Below are positions 33,209-41,723 of a stretch of 64,000 nucleotides of DNA, piece by piece (positions within the stretch are counted from its first letter, which is position 1; the number at the start of each line of letters is the position of its first letter). Both the position numbers and the translations under genes were made by a program. The stretch is from CAVYTF01 sp963771435 (GTDB lineage: Bacteria > Bacteroidota > Bacteroidia > Chitinophagales > Chitinophagaceae). Location of the stretch: positions 62,001-126,000 of the forward strand of contig CAVYTF010000018.1 of NCBI GenBank assembly GCA_963771435.1, given 5' to 3'. The notes beneath the pieces were generated by a model. That model searched no databases. It saw nothing but the letters and a program-made list of their open reading frames with translations, and was not told where the DNA came from.

Positions 33209-33223
33209 AGAAAATAAATACTT

Positions 33224-33424
33224 ATGAAGATTATAGATGGAGGTAAAGAAATGTATGAAAAGGAAAAAACTTTAAAAAAAATTAAAGTAGATTTAGAAAA
33301 TTGGACAACCTATTATTCAGATTTAGAAACCGGCGAAAAATGGATAAAAGAATATCCCTTTCCTGAAATGCAAGCAGGTGGACCGCCTCAAATGCGATTA
33401 CTTGAAAAATTTCCGTGGGAATAA
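33224..33424 (+). CDS. Imm27-like immunity protein
   Basis: 66 residues, MKIIDGGKEMYEKEKTLKKI at the start. The C-terminal half reads WTTYYSDLETGEKWIKEYPF, then PEMQAGGPPQMRLL. This resembles the Imm27 signature (W-xx-LYxD-xx-G-xx-WE-xx-YPxSExxGGGPPxL) of immunity proteins in polymorphic toxin systems. One Gly of the GGGPP run is Ala-Gly-Gly here. No toxin gene is adjacent, so it would be an orphan immunity gene. It is downstream of the duplicated terminator-promoter module. Confidence 0.55.
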   Translation: MKIIDGGKEMYEKEKTLKKIKVDLENWTTYYSDLETGEKWIKEYPFPEMQAGGPPQMRLLEKFPWE

Positions 33425-33462
33425 TAAGACCATTTCCCCCCAATAAAATTCTTATAAATTCT

Positions 33463-33825
33463 ATGGAAAAGTCTAATATAATTAAGGAAATAATCTCTAT
33501 TCCTGCCCGGTTTTATTCTGAAGGCAATATTTCATTTTATTCTTTGCTTAAAAAGACGGGATATTTTGAATTGTATAATCAAATTAGTGAGGTTGATATT
33601 TTTGAAATGCTTAAACAAGATTTAGAGTGTATTACTCAATGGCTCAGTTGGTCAGAAGATAAGCGGGTTACTTATGGTTGGTATTTTAAAGAGAGCCTGA
33701 ATGGAAACTATATCGTTGGTCATTTTCCTCCTAAAGAAGATTTTAAAACAATAGAATATTCGGATGTTTCGCAAGCGTGTTCCGTTTTCATTAAACGGGA
33801 AATTGAAGACATCAGAAAAAGTTAA
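33463..33825 (+). CDS. Small cytoplasmic protein, possible immunity-type
   Basis: 120 residues from ATG 33463 (MEKSNIIKEIISIPARFYSE). A GTG 16 codons upstream overlaps the preceding gene and is less likely. The middle reads ITQWLSWSEDKRVTYGWYFK, a motif I associate with small uncharacterised Bacteroidota proteins. I cannot name the domain with confidence. No signal peptide. Its stop codon touches copy F of the dispersed repeat. Context suggests another immunity-type cassette. Confidence 0.5.
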   Translation: MEKSNIIKEIISIPARFYSEGNISFYSLLKKTGYFELYNQISEVDIFEMLKQDLECITQWLSWSEDKRVTYGWYFKESLNGNYIVGHFPPKEDFKTIEYSDVSQACSVFIKREIEDIRKS

Positions 33826-33876
33826 TTTCCGCCGCTCTTCCCTTCCTTCCCAACAGCATTCTTATAAATTTATTGG
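33826..33876. repeat. Dispersed repeat, copy F (51 bp)
   Basis: A near-complete copy starting at the base after the TAA of the preceding gene and ending ATTGG at 33876. It is 25 bases before the next ATG. Confidence 0.92.
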
Positions 33877-33901
33877 TTGGGGGGAAGAGGACAAATAAAA
33901 A

Positions 33902-34210
33902 ATGAAACAAAGAATGAAATCCATTTTATCTATTCTCTTTATTTTATGGTTTTTAATTCCATATTCATTTTTATTTTATAGAAAATGGAATTTGCGAGTA
34001 AGGCTTTTATTTATATCGTTATTTGAAATTCTCTTTTTATATCTCACAATAATTATTGTTCAAAATTTTAAAGATGATTTACTAAACGGCCCTGCTTTTT
34101 TTTATAATATACTTATATGGCCAAGTATTTTTTTAAACTTAGTTGTAATATTAATTATTTGGCTGATAAAAAGAATAAAATCTTTCTACCGAAAAGACAC
34201 CAATAATTAG
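33902..34210 (+). CDS. Small integral membrane protein
   Basis: 102 residues with three predicted membrane helices: ILSILFILWFLIPYSFLF, LLFISLFEILFLYLTIIIV and IWPSIFLNLVVILIIWLIKR. The tail KRIKSFYRKDTNN is basic, so the C-terminus is probably cytoplasmic. No family is recognised. Small polytopic proteins of this kind occur as immunity proteins against membrane-targeting toxins, but this is only a contextual suggestion. Bounded by repeat copies F and G. Confidence 0.5.
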   Translation: MKQRMKSILSILFILWFLIPYSFLFYRKWNLRVRLLFISLFEILFLYLTIIIVQNFKDDLLNGPAFFYNILIWPSIFLNLVVILIIWLIKRIKSFYRKDTNN

Positions 34211-34220
34211 ATTGTATTTT

Positions 34221-34253
34221 TCCTTCCAAACATCATTCTTATAAATTTATTGG
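34221..34253. repeat. Partial copy G of the dispersed repeat
   Basis: The diverged 3' ~33 bp of the repeat. The TTATTGG end, read on the minus strand as CCAATAA, supplies the stop codon of the decarboxylase gene (34247). Confidence 0.75.
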
Positions 34254-35734
34254 GCAGCCTCCTGTAGGTTTAAATGCATCTTCCTTCCTGCTTTAACCAC
34301 TATTTGAATCACTTCTTCTATGTCTTTTTTTGCGGTGCGGAAGTTTACGATGCAGCAGCGCAGGCAATATTTTTCATTTACCACAGCGTTGGATAAAAAT
34401 ACTTCGCCCCCATGCTGCAAGGCGTTCAGCAGGGCCTCGTTCAATTTGTTTAAATAGGCTTCATTGTTTTGGCCGCCGTTATTTTCGGGCACATACCTGA
34501 ACGTGGCGATGCTGAGGTTTTGGGTAATGGCCTCCAGTTCAGGATGCGCACCCGCCAGTTGAAACAAGAGCTTTGAAAGCGCAATATCGTCCACGATCAT
34601 TTTTTCATAACCAAGCCTGCCTACCTGCTGCAGCATCATCCAAACCTTCAGTGCCCTGAAGCCGCGTGAATTCTGAAAGCCGTATTCATAATAATTCACC
34701 GTGGCAGGTCCGTCGGTATTGAAGTTATAATACACCGCATGGGAACTGTAGGCCTCCATCAAATGGTTGGGGTCTTTCACAAGAGTGCATCCGGCTTCCA
34801 GCGGGCTGTAGAGCCATTTGTGCGGATCAACCGCAATGGAATCCGCAGCTTCAATCCCGGCAAAAAGCGGCTTAAGTTCCGGGATAACAGCGGCAGGTAT
34901 GCCATAAGCACCATCCACATGAAACCAGAGATTATAAGTTTTGCAAATGGCAGCAATGGCTTTAAGATCATCAACAGCACCGGTACTTACATCGCCTGCA
35001 TTGCCGATAACCATCAATGGTTTGCAGCCATTTTGTATATCTTCTTTTATAGTTTGTTCCAGTGCATCATTGTCCATCCTGTTGCGGGCATCGGTCGCTA
35101 TCCAGCGGATGGATCTTGTGCCAAGGCCGAACAAAACAACGGCTTTTTCTATCCAGGTATGCGTGGTTTTAGGGCAATAAACAAGTAGTTTCTGGGAGTC
35201 ATTTGATATGCCATGTTCCTTTATTGTTTTAGGCGCTTTTACCGTTCTTGCCGCAAGGAAAGCGGTAAAGTTTGCCATGTTGCCGCCACTAACCAATATG
35301 CCTCCATAAGAAGTGGGCACGCCGATAAATTCTGCAAGCCATTTCACGGTTTGTTTTTCAATTTCGGTAGCCATAGGGCTTAAAATATTAGCGCCTACAT
35401 TGGGGTTAACAGCCGAAGCTAACAGGTCTGCCAATGCACCAATGGGCGCAGGAGAAGAAGTGATGTAACCAAAGAATTTCGGATGGCCGTTAAAAAGAGA
35501 ATGATCAAACAACAGGCTTGTCGCTTTGGCAAATAATTCTTCCGCAGGCGTGCTGTTCTCAGGCAATGATGCATTGCCAAGAATGGTTTGCAACTGCTCG
35601 GGGGATTCGCCGGGTGTGACCGGCCTTTCTTTAATACTGCTTATAAAGTCAGCAATTGAATCTACCAACTGGTGGCCGATCTTTTTAAACTCGTCTTTAC
35701 TGAGTTCAATAGGTGCTTCGCGATAATCTGTCAT
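34247..35734 (-). CDS. PLP-dependent group II amino-acid decarboxylase
   Basis: 495 residues from ATG 35734 (MTDYREAPIELSKDEFKKIG). A TTG 7 codons upstream is open but overlaps a TACTTTTG promoter box. The PLP lysine is in SIAVDPHKWLYSPLEAGC near residue 310. The cofactor-binding segment LWFHVDGAYGIPA and the substrate-side ILVSGGNMANFTAFLAAR are also present. The family includes aromatic-amino-acid, glutamate and diaminobutyrate decarboxylases that release CO2 from amino acids. GHPKFFGYITSSPAPIGALA near residue 90 resembles the aromatic or tyrosine type, but the substrate cannot be fixed by eye. It is the first ordinary gene after the repeat island. Confidence 0.85.
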   Translation of the reverse strand: MTDYREAPIELSKDEFKKIGHQLVDSIADFISSIKERPVTPGESPEQLQTILGNASLPENSTPAEELFAKATSLLFDHSLFNGHPKFFGYITSSPAPIGALADLLASAVNPNVGANILSPMATEIEKQTVKWLAEFIGVPTSYGGILVSGGNMANFTAFLAARTVKAPKTIKEHGISNDSQKLLVYCPKTTHTWIEKAVVLFGLGTRSIRWIATDARNRMDNDALEQTIKEDIQNGCKPLMVIGNAGDVSTGAVDDLKAIAAICKTYNLWFHVDGAYGIPAAVIPELKPLFAGIEAADSIAVDPHKWLYSPLEAGCTLVKDPNHLMEAYSSHAVYYNFNTDGPATVNYYEYGFQNSRGFRALKVWMMLQQVGRLGYEKMIVDDIALSKLLFQLAGAHPELEAITQNLSIATFRYVPENNGGQNNEAYLNKLNEALLNALQHGGEVFLSNAVVNEKYCLRCCIVNFRTAKKDIEEVIQIVVKAGRKMHLNLQEAAQ

Positions 35735-35752
35735 ATAACAAGGTTTCTGGTT

Positions 35753-35760
35753 CAAAAGTA
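35753..35760 (-). promoter_or_regulatory. -7 box of the decarboxylase gene
   Basis: On the minus strand TACTTTTG fits TAnnTTTG. It lies about 18 bases before ATG 35734 and within the region an upstream TTG start would have to translate, which supports the ATG. Confidence 0.45.
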
Positions 35761-35790
35761 GAAACTTATTATGTACGGAAGTGAATAGTT

Positions 35791-36409
35791 TTATTCGGCT
35801 TTTTCTTTGAGCAATTCTTTTATATCATCCTGCAGTTTTGATAGTTCATTTTTTTTCAACCCATCATAAACCTGTCCGCGTACCTGCCCTTTTTTATCCA
35901 CCAATGCAAAGAATTGCGTGTGTAAAAACTGGTCATTGATATTTACAACAGCGTTTTTTGGATCATCAAGTAAATAGCTGTTTCGTGCAGCTTTGTAAAG
36001 GCTATCTTTTCTTCCCGTAAGGAAAACCCATTTGTCGGTATTTACTTTTAATAAGTTGGCATAATGTTTTAAAACAGGAGCGGAGTCTGTTCCCGGAATC
36101 AGAGGTGTGGGAAACGATGATGAGGTCGGGCTCATCTTTAAAAGCTTCATATATCTTTTTCATGTTGTTGTTCATGCGCGGGCAAATGCCCTTGCAGGTA
36201 GTAAAAAAATAATTGATCACGCAGACTTTGCCGAGCATATCTTTCTCCGTGAACGGCTTGCCATCCTGTGTAGTAAATGAGAAAGGCTGAACGGTGCTCA
36301 GTACGGGGAGTTTTGTCTTCCAGTTATCTGTACCTGCAAAAACAAAGGCAAGAAAAGAGGCGGTAAGCACGATAAAAAAAATAGAGTACCAAAGCAATTT
36401 CTTGTTCAT
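35791..36409 (-). pseudogene. SCO1/SenC copper chaperone split by a one-base frameshift
   Basis: Reading from 36409 the protein begins MNKKLLWYSIFFIVLTASFL (membrane anchor), then CVINYFFTTCKGICPRMNNN with the copper CxxxC. It continues to LIIVSHTSD. After that the frame is lost, and the correct continuation PGTDSAPVLKHYANLLKVNT, with the distal His in NDQFLHTQFFALVDKKGQ, is in another frame to 35791. Removing one A of the AA at 36097-36098 (plus strand) restores a full-length 205-residue SCO protein. SCO proteins deliver copper to the CuA site of cytochrome oxidase. All three copper ligands survive on either side of the break. It may be a sequencing error. Confidence 0.85.
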
Positions 36410-36519
36410 CTGAAGTTTTTCGGTTGCGAAATTACATTAGTTCTTTACAAGGGAAAGCAAATTTAACTGTGCTGTTTTTAATAATAAATTCAATCGCTTA
36501 CATTTGCAACCCGGTAAAT

Positions 36520-36601
36520 GCGGAGGTGGCGAAACTGGTAGACGCACTACTTTGAGGTGGTAGCGCCGCGAGGCATGGGAGTTCGAATCTCCTCTTCCGC
36601 A
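36520..36601 (+). tRNA. tRNA-Leu (anticodon GAG)
   Basis: The acceptor arm GCGGAGG pairs with CTTCCGC. The anticodon arm CTACT-TTGAGGT-GGTAG places GAG at the anticodon, reading CUC/CUU. A long variable arm (about 36571-36579, GCCGCGAGGC) marks a class II tRNA. The T arm has GTTCGAATC. CCA is not encoded. A strong terminator follows. Confidence 0.95.
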
Positions 36602-36603
36602 CA

Positions 36604-36636
36604 AGCCTTTTCTCAAACAGAAAAGGCTTTTTTTTT
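36604..36636 (+). terminator. Intrinsic terminator after tRNA-Leu
   Basis: AGCCTTTTCT (36604-36613), loop CAAAC, AGAAAAGGCT (36619-36628), then eight Ts. This is a perfect 10-bp stem. Confidence 0.93.
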
Positions 36637-36672
36637 GCCCTTAAATGCAATAGGTTTGCGCCTAAAAAAATT

Positions 36673-37596
36673 ATGTCTTTATTAGTTGTTGGCTCAATGG
36701 CTTTTGATGCTATTGAAACGCCTTTTGGAAAGTCAGATAAAATTGTGGGCGGCTCGGCCACCTATGTGGCTTATGCTGCCAGTAATTTTGTGAAGCCTGT
36801 GCAGCAGGTTTCTATTGTGGGATATGATTTCCCTCAGGAAGAACTGGATAATTTAAAAAGCCGTGGGGTGGAGCTGGAAGGAGTAGAAATTGTGCGGGAT
36901 AAAAAGTCTTTTTTCTGGAGTGGCAAGTATCATTTGGATATGAACACACGGGATACGCTTGTGACCGATTTGAACGTGTTGGCAGATTTTAACCCAATTA
37001 TTCCCGAATCATACCAGGGTGCTGAGTTTTTGATGCTTGGAAACCTTGTGCCTGCGATTCAAAGGAGCGTGATACAGCAACTGAAAACAAGGCCAAAACT
37101 GATTGTTCTGGACACAATGAATTTTTGGATGGAAGTAGCCTTGGACGATTTGAAAGATGTGCTGACAATGATCGATGTGCTGCTCGTGAACGACAGCGAG
37201 GCGAGGCAACTGACAGGCGAGTTTTCAATTGTAAAAGCTGCCAATAAAATATTGACGATGGGGCCTAAATACCTCATCATCAAAAAAGGGGAGCATGGCG
37301 CTTTATTGTTTCATGAAAACAATGTGTTCTTTGCACCGGCCTTGCCGCTGGAAGAAGTGTTTGACCCGACTGGGGCGGGAGATACATTTGCGGGAGGGTT
37401 TATAGGGCATTTGGCAAAGACAAAGGACATTAGTTTTGAGAACATGAAAACGGGGATTATTATCGGTTCTGCGATGGCCAGCTTTTGCGTGGAAAAATTT
37501 GGAACGGAGCGCCTGAAGGAAATAAACAAGGCGGATATTGATGACCGCTTGAAAGAGTTTGTTGATTTGGTTAATTTTGAAATTGATCTGGTATAG
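36673..37596 (+). CDS. PfkB-family carbohydrate/nucleoside kinase
   Basis: 307 residues. It transfers phosphate from ATP to a sugar or nucleoside in the cytoplasm. PfkB signatures are GGSATYVAYAASNF near residue 30 and DPTGAGDTFAGGFIGHL near residue 234, including the catalytic Asp of GAGD. LLVNDSEARQLTG and LIIKKGEHGALLF lie between them. The start is ATG 36673, just after a TAGGTTTG box (36651-36658) that fits TAnnTTTG. The substrate (ribose, adenosine or other) is not determined. Length is typical. Confidence 0.9.
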   Translation: MSLLVVGSMAFDAIETPFGKSDKIVGGSATYVAYAASNFVKPVQQVSIVGYDFPQEELDNLKSRGVELEGVEIVRDKKSFFWSGKYHLDMNTRDTLVTDLNVLADFNPIIPESYQGAEFLMLGNLVPAIQRSVIQQLKTRPKLIVLDTMNFWMEVALDDLKDVLTMIDVLLVNDSEARQLTGEFSIVKAANKILTMGPKYLIIKKGEHGALLFHENNVFFAPALPLEEVFDPTGAGDTFAGGFIGHLAKTKDISFENMKTGIIIGSAMASFCVEKFGTERLKEINKADIDDRLKEFVDLVNFEIDLV

Positions 37597-37679
37597 CTTT
37601 TCTATAACAATAAAACGTTCATCAAAAAAACTTTACAAGTCTGTAAAATTTTTTTACTTTCACCACTTAAAAATATATA

Positions 37680-39713
37680 ATGAAACAAAAACTGCTTGCA
37701 TTGTCTGTCTTGCTGTCCTTTGCGGGAATATACTCCTGCAAAACGGGTAGCTCGGACAACTCTGAACAAAAATTTATTACTACCGCCAACATGGATTCCT
37801 CTGTGAAACCCGGCGATGATTTCTTCATGTATGTGAACGGGAAATGGATAAAAAATGCCTTGATCCCGCCAACGGAAAGCGGCGTAGGCTCGTTCCTTGA
37901 TGTGTATAACGTGACCAAAGGCCATGTGCACAGCATTCTTGACAGCGTTGCGAAAGGGGGCTTTGAAAAAGGCAGCATTGCACAGAAGGTTGGCGATTTC
38001 TATGCATCCGCAATGGACTCGGCCGCTATCGAAAAACTTGGTTATGATCCAATAAAACCTCGTTTGCAACAGATCGCGGCATTTACGGACGCAAAAAGCG
38101 TTTTAGCATTTGAAGGGCAGATGCAAACTACCGGTTACCAATATATTGTTGCCTCTGGTATAGGTTCCGACCAGAAGAACAGCAATATGAACATTCTGAA
38201 TACAGGGCAAGCAGGGCTTGGTTTGCCTGACAGGGATTATTATTTCAGGACAGACCCTGCAACCGTGGGCATACAGAACGCTTACAAGGCTTACATGAAA
38301 AAAACATTTATGATGCTTGGCGATGATTCTGTAACAGCAGCCAAAAAAGTTGCTGTTGTATATGCACTTGAAACGGAGATAGCAAAAAGCCACCGCACCA
38401 ATGTTGAGCTTCGTGACCCGCAGAGCAATTACAATAAAATGGCTGTTGCCGATATGGACAAAAAAGAACCAAATATTGCCTGGCCTGCACTTTTGAACGA
38501 AATGGGCATGAAGGCTGATTCGGTAAATGTGGGCCAACCTGCTTATTACACGAAATTAAACACATTGCTGAAGACAACACCCATCGATACATGGAAAGCC
38601 TATTATGAATTTCATGTAACGGATGACGCGGCACCAGCCTTAAGCAGTGCCTTCGTAAAAGCTCGTTTCGATTATCAGAAACTCCTGAGCGGACAAAAGG
38701 AAATGAGACCCCGTTGGGAAAGAATGTACCATGCAACGGATGCCAGCCTTGGCGACGCACTTGGTGAATTATATGTGAAAAGATATTTTACTGATGATGC
38801 AAAAAAGAGAATGCTTGACCTTGTGAATAACCTGCAAAAAGCTTTTGAAGCAAGGATAAACAAAGTGGACTGGATGAGCGACAGCACTAAAAAGGTGGCA
38901 ATTGACAAATTGCACGGCTTCATTAAAAAGATAGGCTACACCGACAAATGGAGAGATTACAGCAAAGTTACAATCGATAAAAACTCTTATTTCGACAACA
39001 TCGTCTCCTGCAATAAAAATGATTACCAGTATCAGTTAAGCAAACTCGGTAAACCTGTTGACAAAACAGAATGGGGCATGACACCTCCAACCATCAACGC
39101 TTATTACAATCCTTCTTTTAATGAAATAGTTTTCCCTGCTGGCATTCTGCAGTTTCCTTTCTTCGACCCCAACGCAGATGATGCTATCAACTACGGCGGC
39201 ATTGGCATGGTGATAGGCCATGAAATGACACACGGCTTTGACGACCAGGGTAGCCAATATGATAAAGAAGGTAACCTAAAGAATTGGTGGAGCCATAACG
39301 ACAGCCTGCAATTCGTTCAGCGTACTAAAAAGATAATTAACCAGTTTAACGGCTATACCATGCTGGACACAATGCACATCAACGGCGCATTGACCACAGG
39401 AGAAAACAGCGCAGACCTTGGCGGTATCAACATTGCATATGATGCCTTCAAAATGACCAAAGAAGGCCAGGATACTACAAAAATCGATGGCTTCACGCCG
39501 GACCAGCGTTTCTTTATTTCCTTCGCACAAGCATGGAGAACCAAACAAACGGATGAAAGCATTCGGTCACAAATGAATCAGGATCCACACTCACCGCCAA
39601 TTTATCGCGTGAACGGCCCGCTTTCAAACTGTGACGCATTCTACACTGCATTCAATGTGCAGCCCGGCGATAAAATGTACAAGCCCGAGAGTGAAAGAGT
39701 AAAAATTTGGTAA
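37680..39713 (+). CDS. M13-family metallopeptidase lipoprotein (neprilysin/PepO type)
   Basis: 677 residues. The N-terminus MKQKLLALSVLLSFAGIYSC ends in a lipobox Cys, so the protein is probably lipid-anchored. The zinc site is VIGHEMTHGFDDQG (HExxH) near residue 510. The third ligand is in TTGENSADLGGINIAY. The substrate-binding NAYYNPSFNEIVFPAGILQ and the C-terminal CDAFYTAFNVQPGDKMY are diagnostic of M13. It cleaves oligopeptides and acts outside the cytoplasm. It is monocistronic, ending at a bidirectional terminator. Confidence 0.95.
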   Translation: MKQKLLALSVLLSFAGIYSCKTGSSDNSEQKFITTANMDSSVKPGDDFFMYVNGKWIKNALIPPTESGVGSFLDVYNVTKGHVHSILDSVAKGGFEKGSIAQKVGDFYASAMDSAAIEKLGYDPIKPRLQQIAAFTDAKSVLAFEGQMQTTGYQYIVASGIGSDQKNSNMNILNTGQAGLGLPDRDYYFRTDPATVGIQNAYKAYMKKTFMMLGDDSVTAAKKVAVVYALETEIAKSHRTNVELRDPQSNYNKMAVADMDKKEPNIAWPALLNEMGMKADSVNVGQPAYYTKLNTLLKTTPIDTWKAYYEFHVTDDAAPALSSAFVKARFDYQKLLSGQKEMRPRWERMYHATDASLGDALGELYVKRYFTDDAKKRMLDLVNNLQKAFEARINKVDWMSDSTKKVAIDKLHGFIKKIGYTDKWRDYSKVTIDKNSYFDNIVSCNKNDYQYQLSKLGKPVDKTEWGMTPPTINAYYNPSFNEIVFPAGILQFPFFDPNADDAINYGGIGMVIGHEMTHGFDDQGSQYDKEGNLKNWWSHNDSLQFVQRTKKIINQFNGYTMLDTMHINGALTTGENSADLGGINIAYDAFKMTKEGQDTTKIDGFTPDQRFFISFAQAWRTKQTDESIRSQMNQDPHSPPIYRVNGPLSNCDAFYTAFNVQPGDKMYKPESERVKIW

Positions 39714-39739
39714 GAATTTATAATTAATAATTTATAATT

Positions 39740-39780
39740 AAAAGAGGAAGCCTTCACACAATGTGAAGGCTTCCTCTTTT
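39740..39780. terminator. Bidirectional intrinsic terminator
   Basis: AAAAGAGGAAGCCTTCACA (39740-39758) and its exact complement (39762-39780) form a 19-bp stem with a 3-nt loop. A-run and T-run on the two sides let it serve both the M13 gene (plus) and the convergent oxidoreductase gene (minus). Confidence 0.95.
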
Positions 39781-39792
39781 ATACGTTCATTC

Positions 39793-41289
39793 TCAAACTC
39801 CTAAACTCCACCCATCGCGGTAAGTGCGCTTTACAAACTGGTTCGCATCATCAAAATTGGTGATCTTCATATTATCCCCATCCCACAACAGTTCAATATA
39901 TCTCCCGGGGTAATCATACGCATCCCTTCTTCCACCTCTTGTCGAATCACCTGTAGTTGGTTTCAATTTTCTTATATCATAGCTGCGGATGGCAAGGTTG
40001 CCCATCAGTACACTTTCTGTCAACGGCCCTGCCACATCAAAGCGCGAGCTCAGCGCATTTGCTTTGCTGCTGCCGTAACCCGCCATTGATGCCTCTATCC
40101 AGGAAGTATAGTGCCCGTCCATCTCTCCGGGGACGCGCTCAATAGTCTGCGGCACCTTAGTAACAGCCGTCTTTGCAGTCGGCAGCAGTTGTGGGTTTAA
40201 GCCATAAGTAGAGCACATCATTTTGCCTTTTGTACCTTCAAAGATCACCCCGTTGCCGCCATCACCCATTTTTTCATCAGGCAATAGTTCCTCCGGTCTC
40301 CCCGGCTGGATACCCCCATCCATCCAATGCAGTTTTATATCCGAGTGTCCTGCCTTCTTTCCTTTAAAGGTCAAAATAATATGCGACGAGGTAGGCCCGC
40401 TTTCAGGGTCGTAAGCCTTATGCCATGGCGAGTCATAATGCGTCGCCACACTACATTCCGCACTCTTAGGGTAACACAGTTCCAGCACCTGGAAAGGCTC
40501 TGCCATCAGGTGGCAGGCCATGTCCCCAAGCGCTCCCGTACCATAGTCCCACCAGCCGCGCCAGTTAAACGGTAGAAGCCCGTCAAAATAATTTTTCTTC
40601 GGTGCAGTGCCCAGCCACAGGTCATAATCAAGTTCCGGTGGTATCGCAGCTTGCACCACCGGCCGCTCAACACCCTGCGGCCACACAGGCCTGTCAGTAA
40701 AGCAATATACCGTATGCACTTCCCCAATCACCCCCGCCCTATACCAGTCTATCAGTTGGCGCACCCCGTCGCCGCTCGCCCCCTGGTTGCCCATTTGCGT
40801 CACCACTTTATAGCGGTGTGCCGCCTGCGTCAGCATCCGCGCCTCATAAATATCATGCGTCAGCGGTTTTTGCACATACACATGCTTCCCAAGCTGCATC
40901 GCCGCCATCGCCGCCACCGCGTGCGTATGGTCAGGCGTCCCCACAGAAACCGCATCAATTGACTTGCCCTCCTTATCCAGCATCTCCCTGAAATCCTTAT
41001 AATATTTCACCTTCCCCAGCAGCTGCTGCGTTTTCACCACCTGCCGGTCATCCACATCGCAGATAGCAGCAAAATTCGCCTTCCCGCTGTTAAAAAAATG
41101 TTTGATATCGTCCCCGCCCTTTCCCCCCGCGCCGATGGATGCGATAACCAGTTTATCACTCGGCGCCGTAAAACCCCTGCCCAACACATGTCGCGGGATA
41201 ATATAAAAGCCAACAGAACTTATCGCCGCATTTCTAATAAAGTGCCGGCGCGAATTTGTTTCTTGTAGTTCAGGATTATTTTCAGGCAT
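39793..41289 (-). CDS. Gfo/Idh/MocA-family oxidoreductase with twin-arginine signal
   Basis: 498 residues. The N-terminus has NSRRHFIRNAAISSVGFYII, a twin-arginine signal, so it is exported folded to the periplasm. The nucleotide-binding motif follows as IASIGAGGKGG. The dinucleotide fold continues through AICDVDDRQV, SVGTPDHTHAVAAMAAMQLG and KHVYVQKPL. The C-terminal GFO/IDH/MocA beta-domain follows (WRGWWDYGTGALGDMACHLM). Members oxidise or rearrange sugar derivatives with NAD(P). Tat-exported versions are common in Bacteroidota glycan degradation. The substrate is unknown. Confidence 0.9.
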   Translation of the reverse strand: MPENNPELQETNSRRHFIRNAAISSVGFYIIPRHVLGRGFTAPSDKLVIASIGAGGKGGDDIKHFFNSGKANFAAICDVDDRQVVKTQQLLGKVKYYKDFREMLDKEGKSIDAVSVGTPDHTHAVAAMAAMQLGKHVYVQKPLTHDIYEARMLTQAAHRYKVVTQMGNQGASGDGVRQLIDWYRAGVIGEVHTVYCFTDRPVWPQGVERPVVQAAIPPELDYDLWLGTAPKKNYFDGLLPFNWRGWWDYGTGALGDMACHLMAEPFQVLELCYPKSAECSVATHYDSPWHKAYDPESGPTSSHIILTFKGKKAGHSDIKLHWMDGGIQPGRPEELLPDEKMGDGGNGVIFEGTKGKMMCSTYGLNPQLLPTAKTAVTKVPQTIERVPGEMDGHYTSWIEASMAGYGSSKANALSSRFDVAGPLTESVLMGNLAIRSYDIRKLKPTTGDSTRGGRRDAYDYPGRYIELLWDGDNMKITNFDDANQFVKRTYRDGWSLGV

Positions 41290-41723
41290 AATGCAATTTT
41301 TAGATTGTAATAATACAAATTATTTTTAAACCAGCGTTGGTTTATCAAGTTTTTTCAGCCCTAATACCCCAAATTTTCGGTAAAGACTCAAGAACACAAC
41401 GAATGCAAAAGATTTTTGGGAACCCAATTTGCGCGTAGGAAAAAGCTTATGATAGATTATTTTTTTGATTAAGTCCTATTCATGGACTATTCTTATCAGC
41501 TATTCTTTGACCATTTCTTAATTGGTTGGGGTTGTTTTTCTACACTTCTATATATTTATCCTAAATTGCTGTCCAAAAAAAGTAGGAATCGCGTAATGGT
41601 TAATAATAGTTGATTTTTTGATTTAAAAAATCCCTTCGGTATCTTTTTTGCCTTTTACGTCTACCACTAATGCATTCATGTTTCATTTTCCAATAAAAAG
41701 AATCTTAAATAAAAATCGAAAGG
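41290..41723. other. Gene-free stretch upstream of the sigma54 regulator
   Basis: 434 bases of AT-rich DNA between two divergent genes. I found no ORF, no clear TAnnTTTG promoter, no sigma54 -24/-12 element and no strong hairpin. AAAGG just before 41724 could be a weak ribosome-binding site. Confidence 0.5.

Noticed and set aside
30063..34253. Integron with attC sites
   Set aside because: The 52-bp repeat lacks the paired core sites and imperfect inverted arms of attC. No integrase is present, and cargo genes are on both strands.
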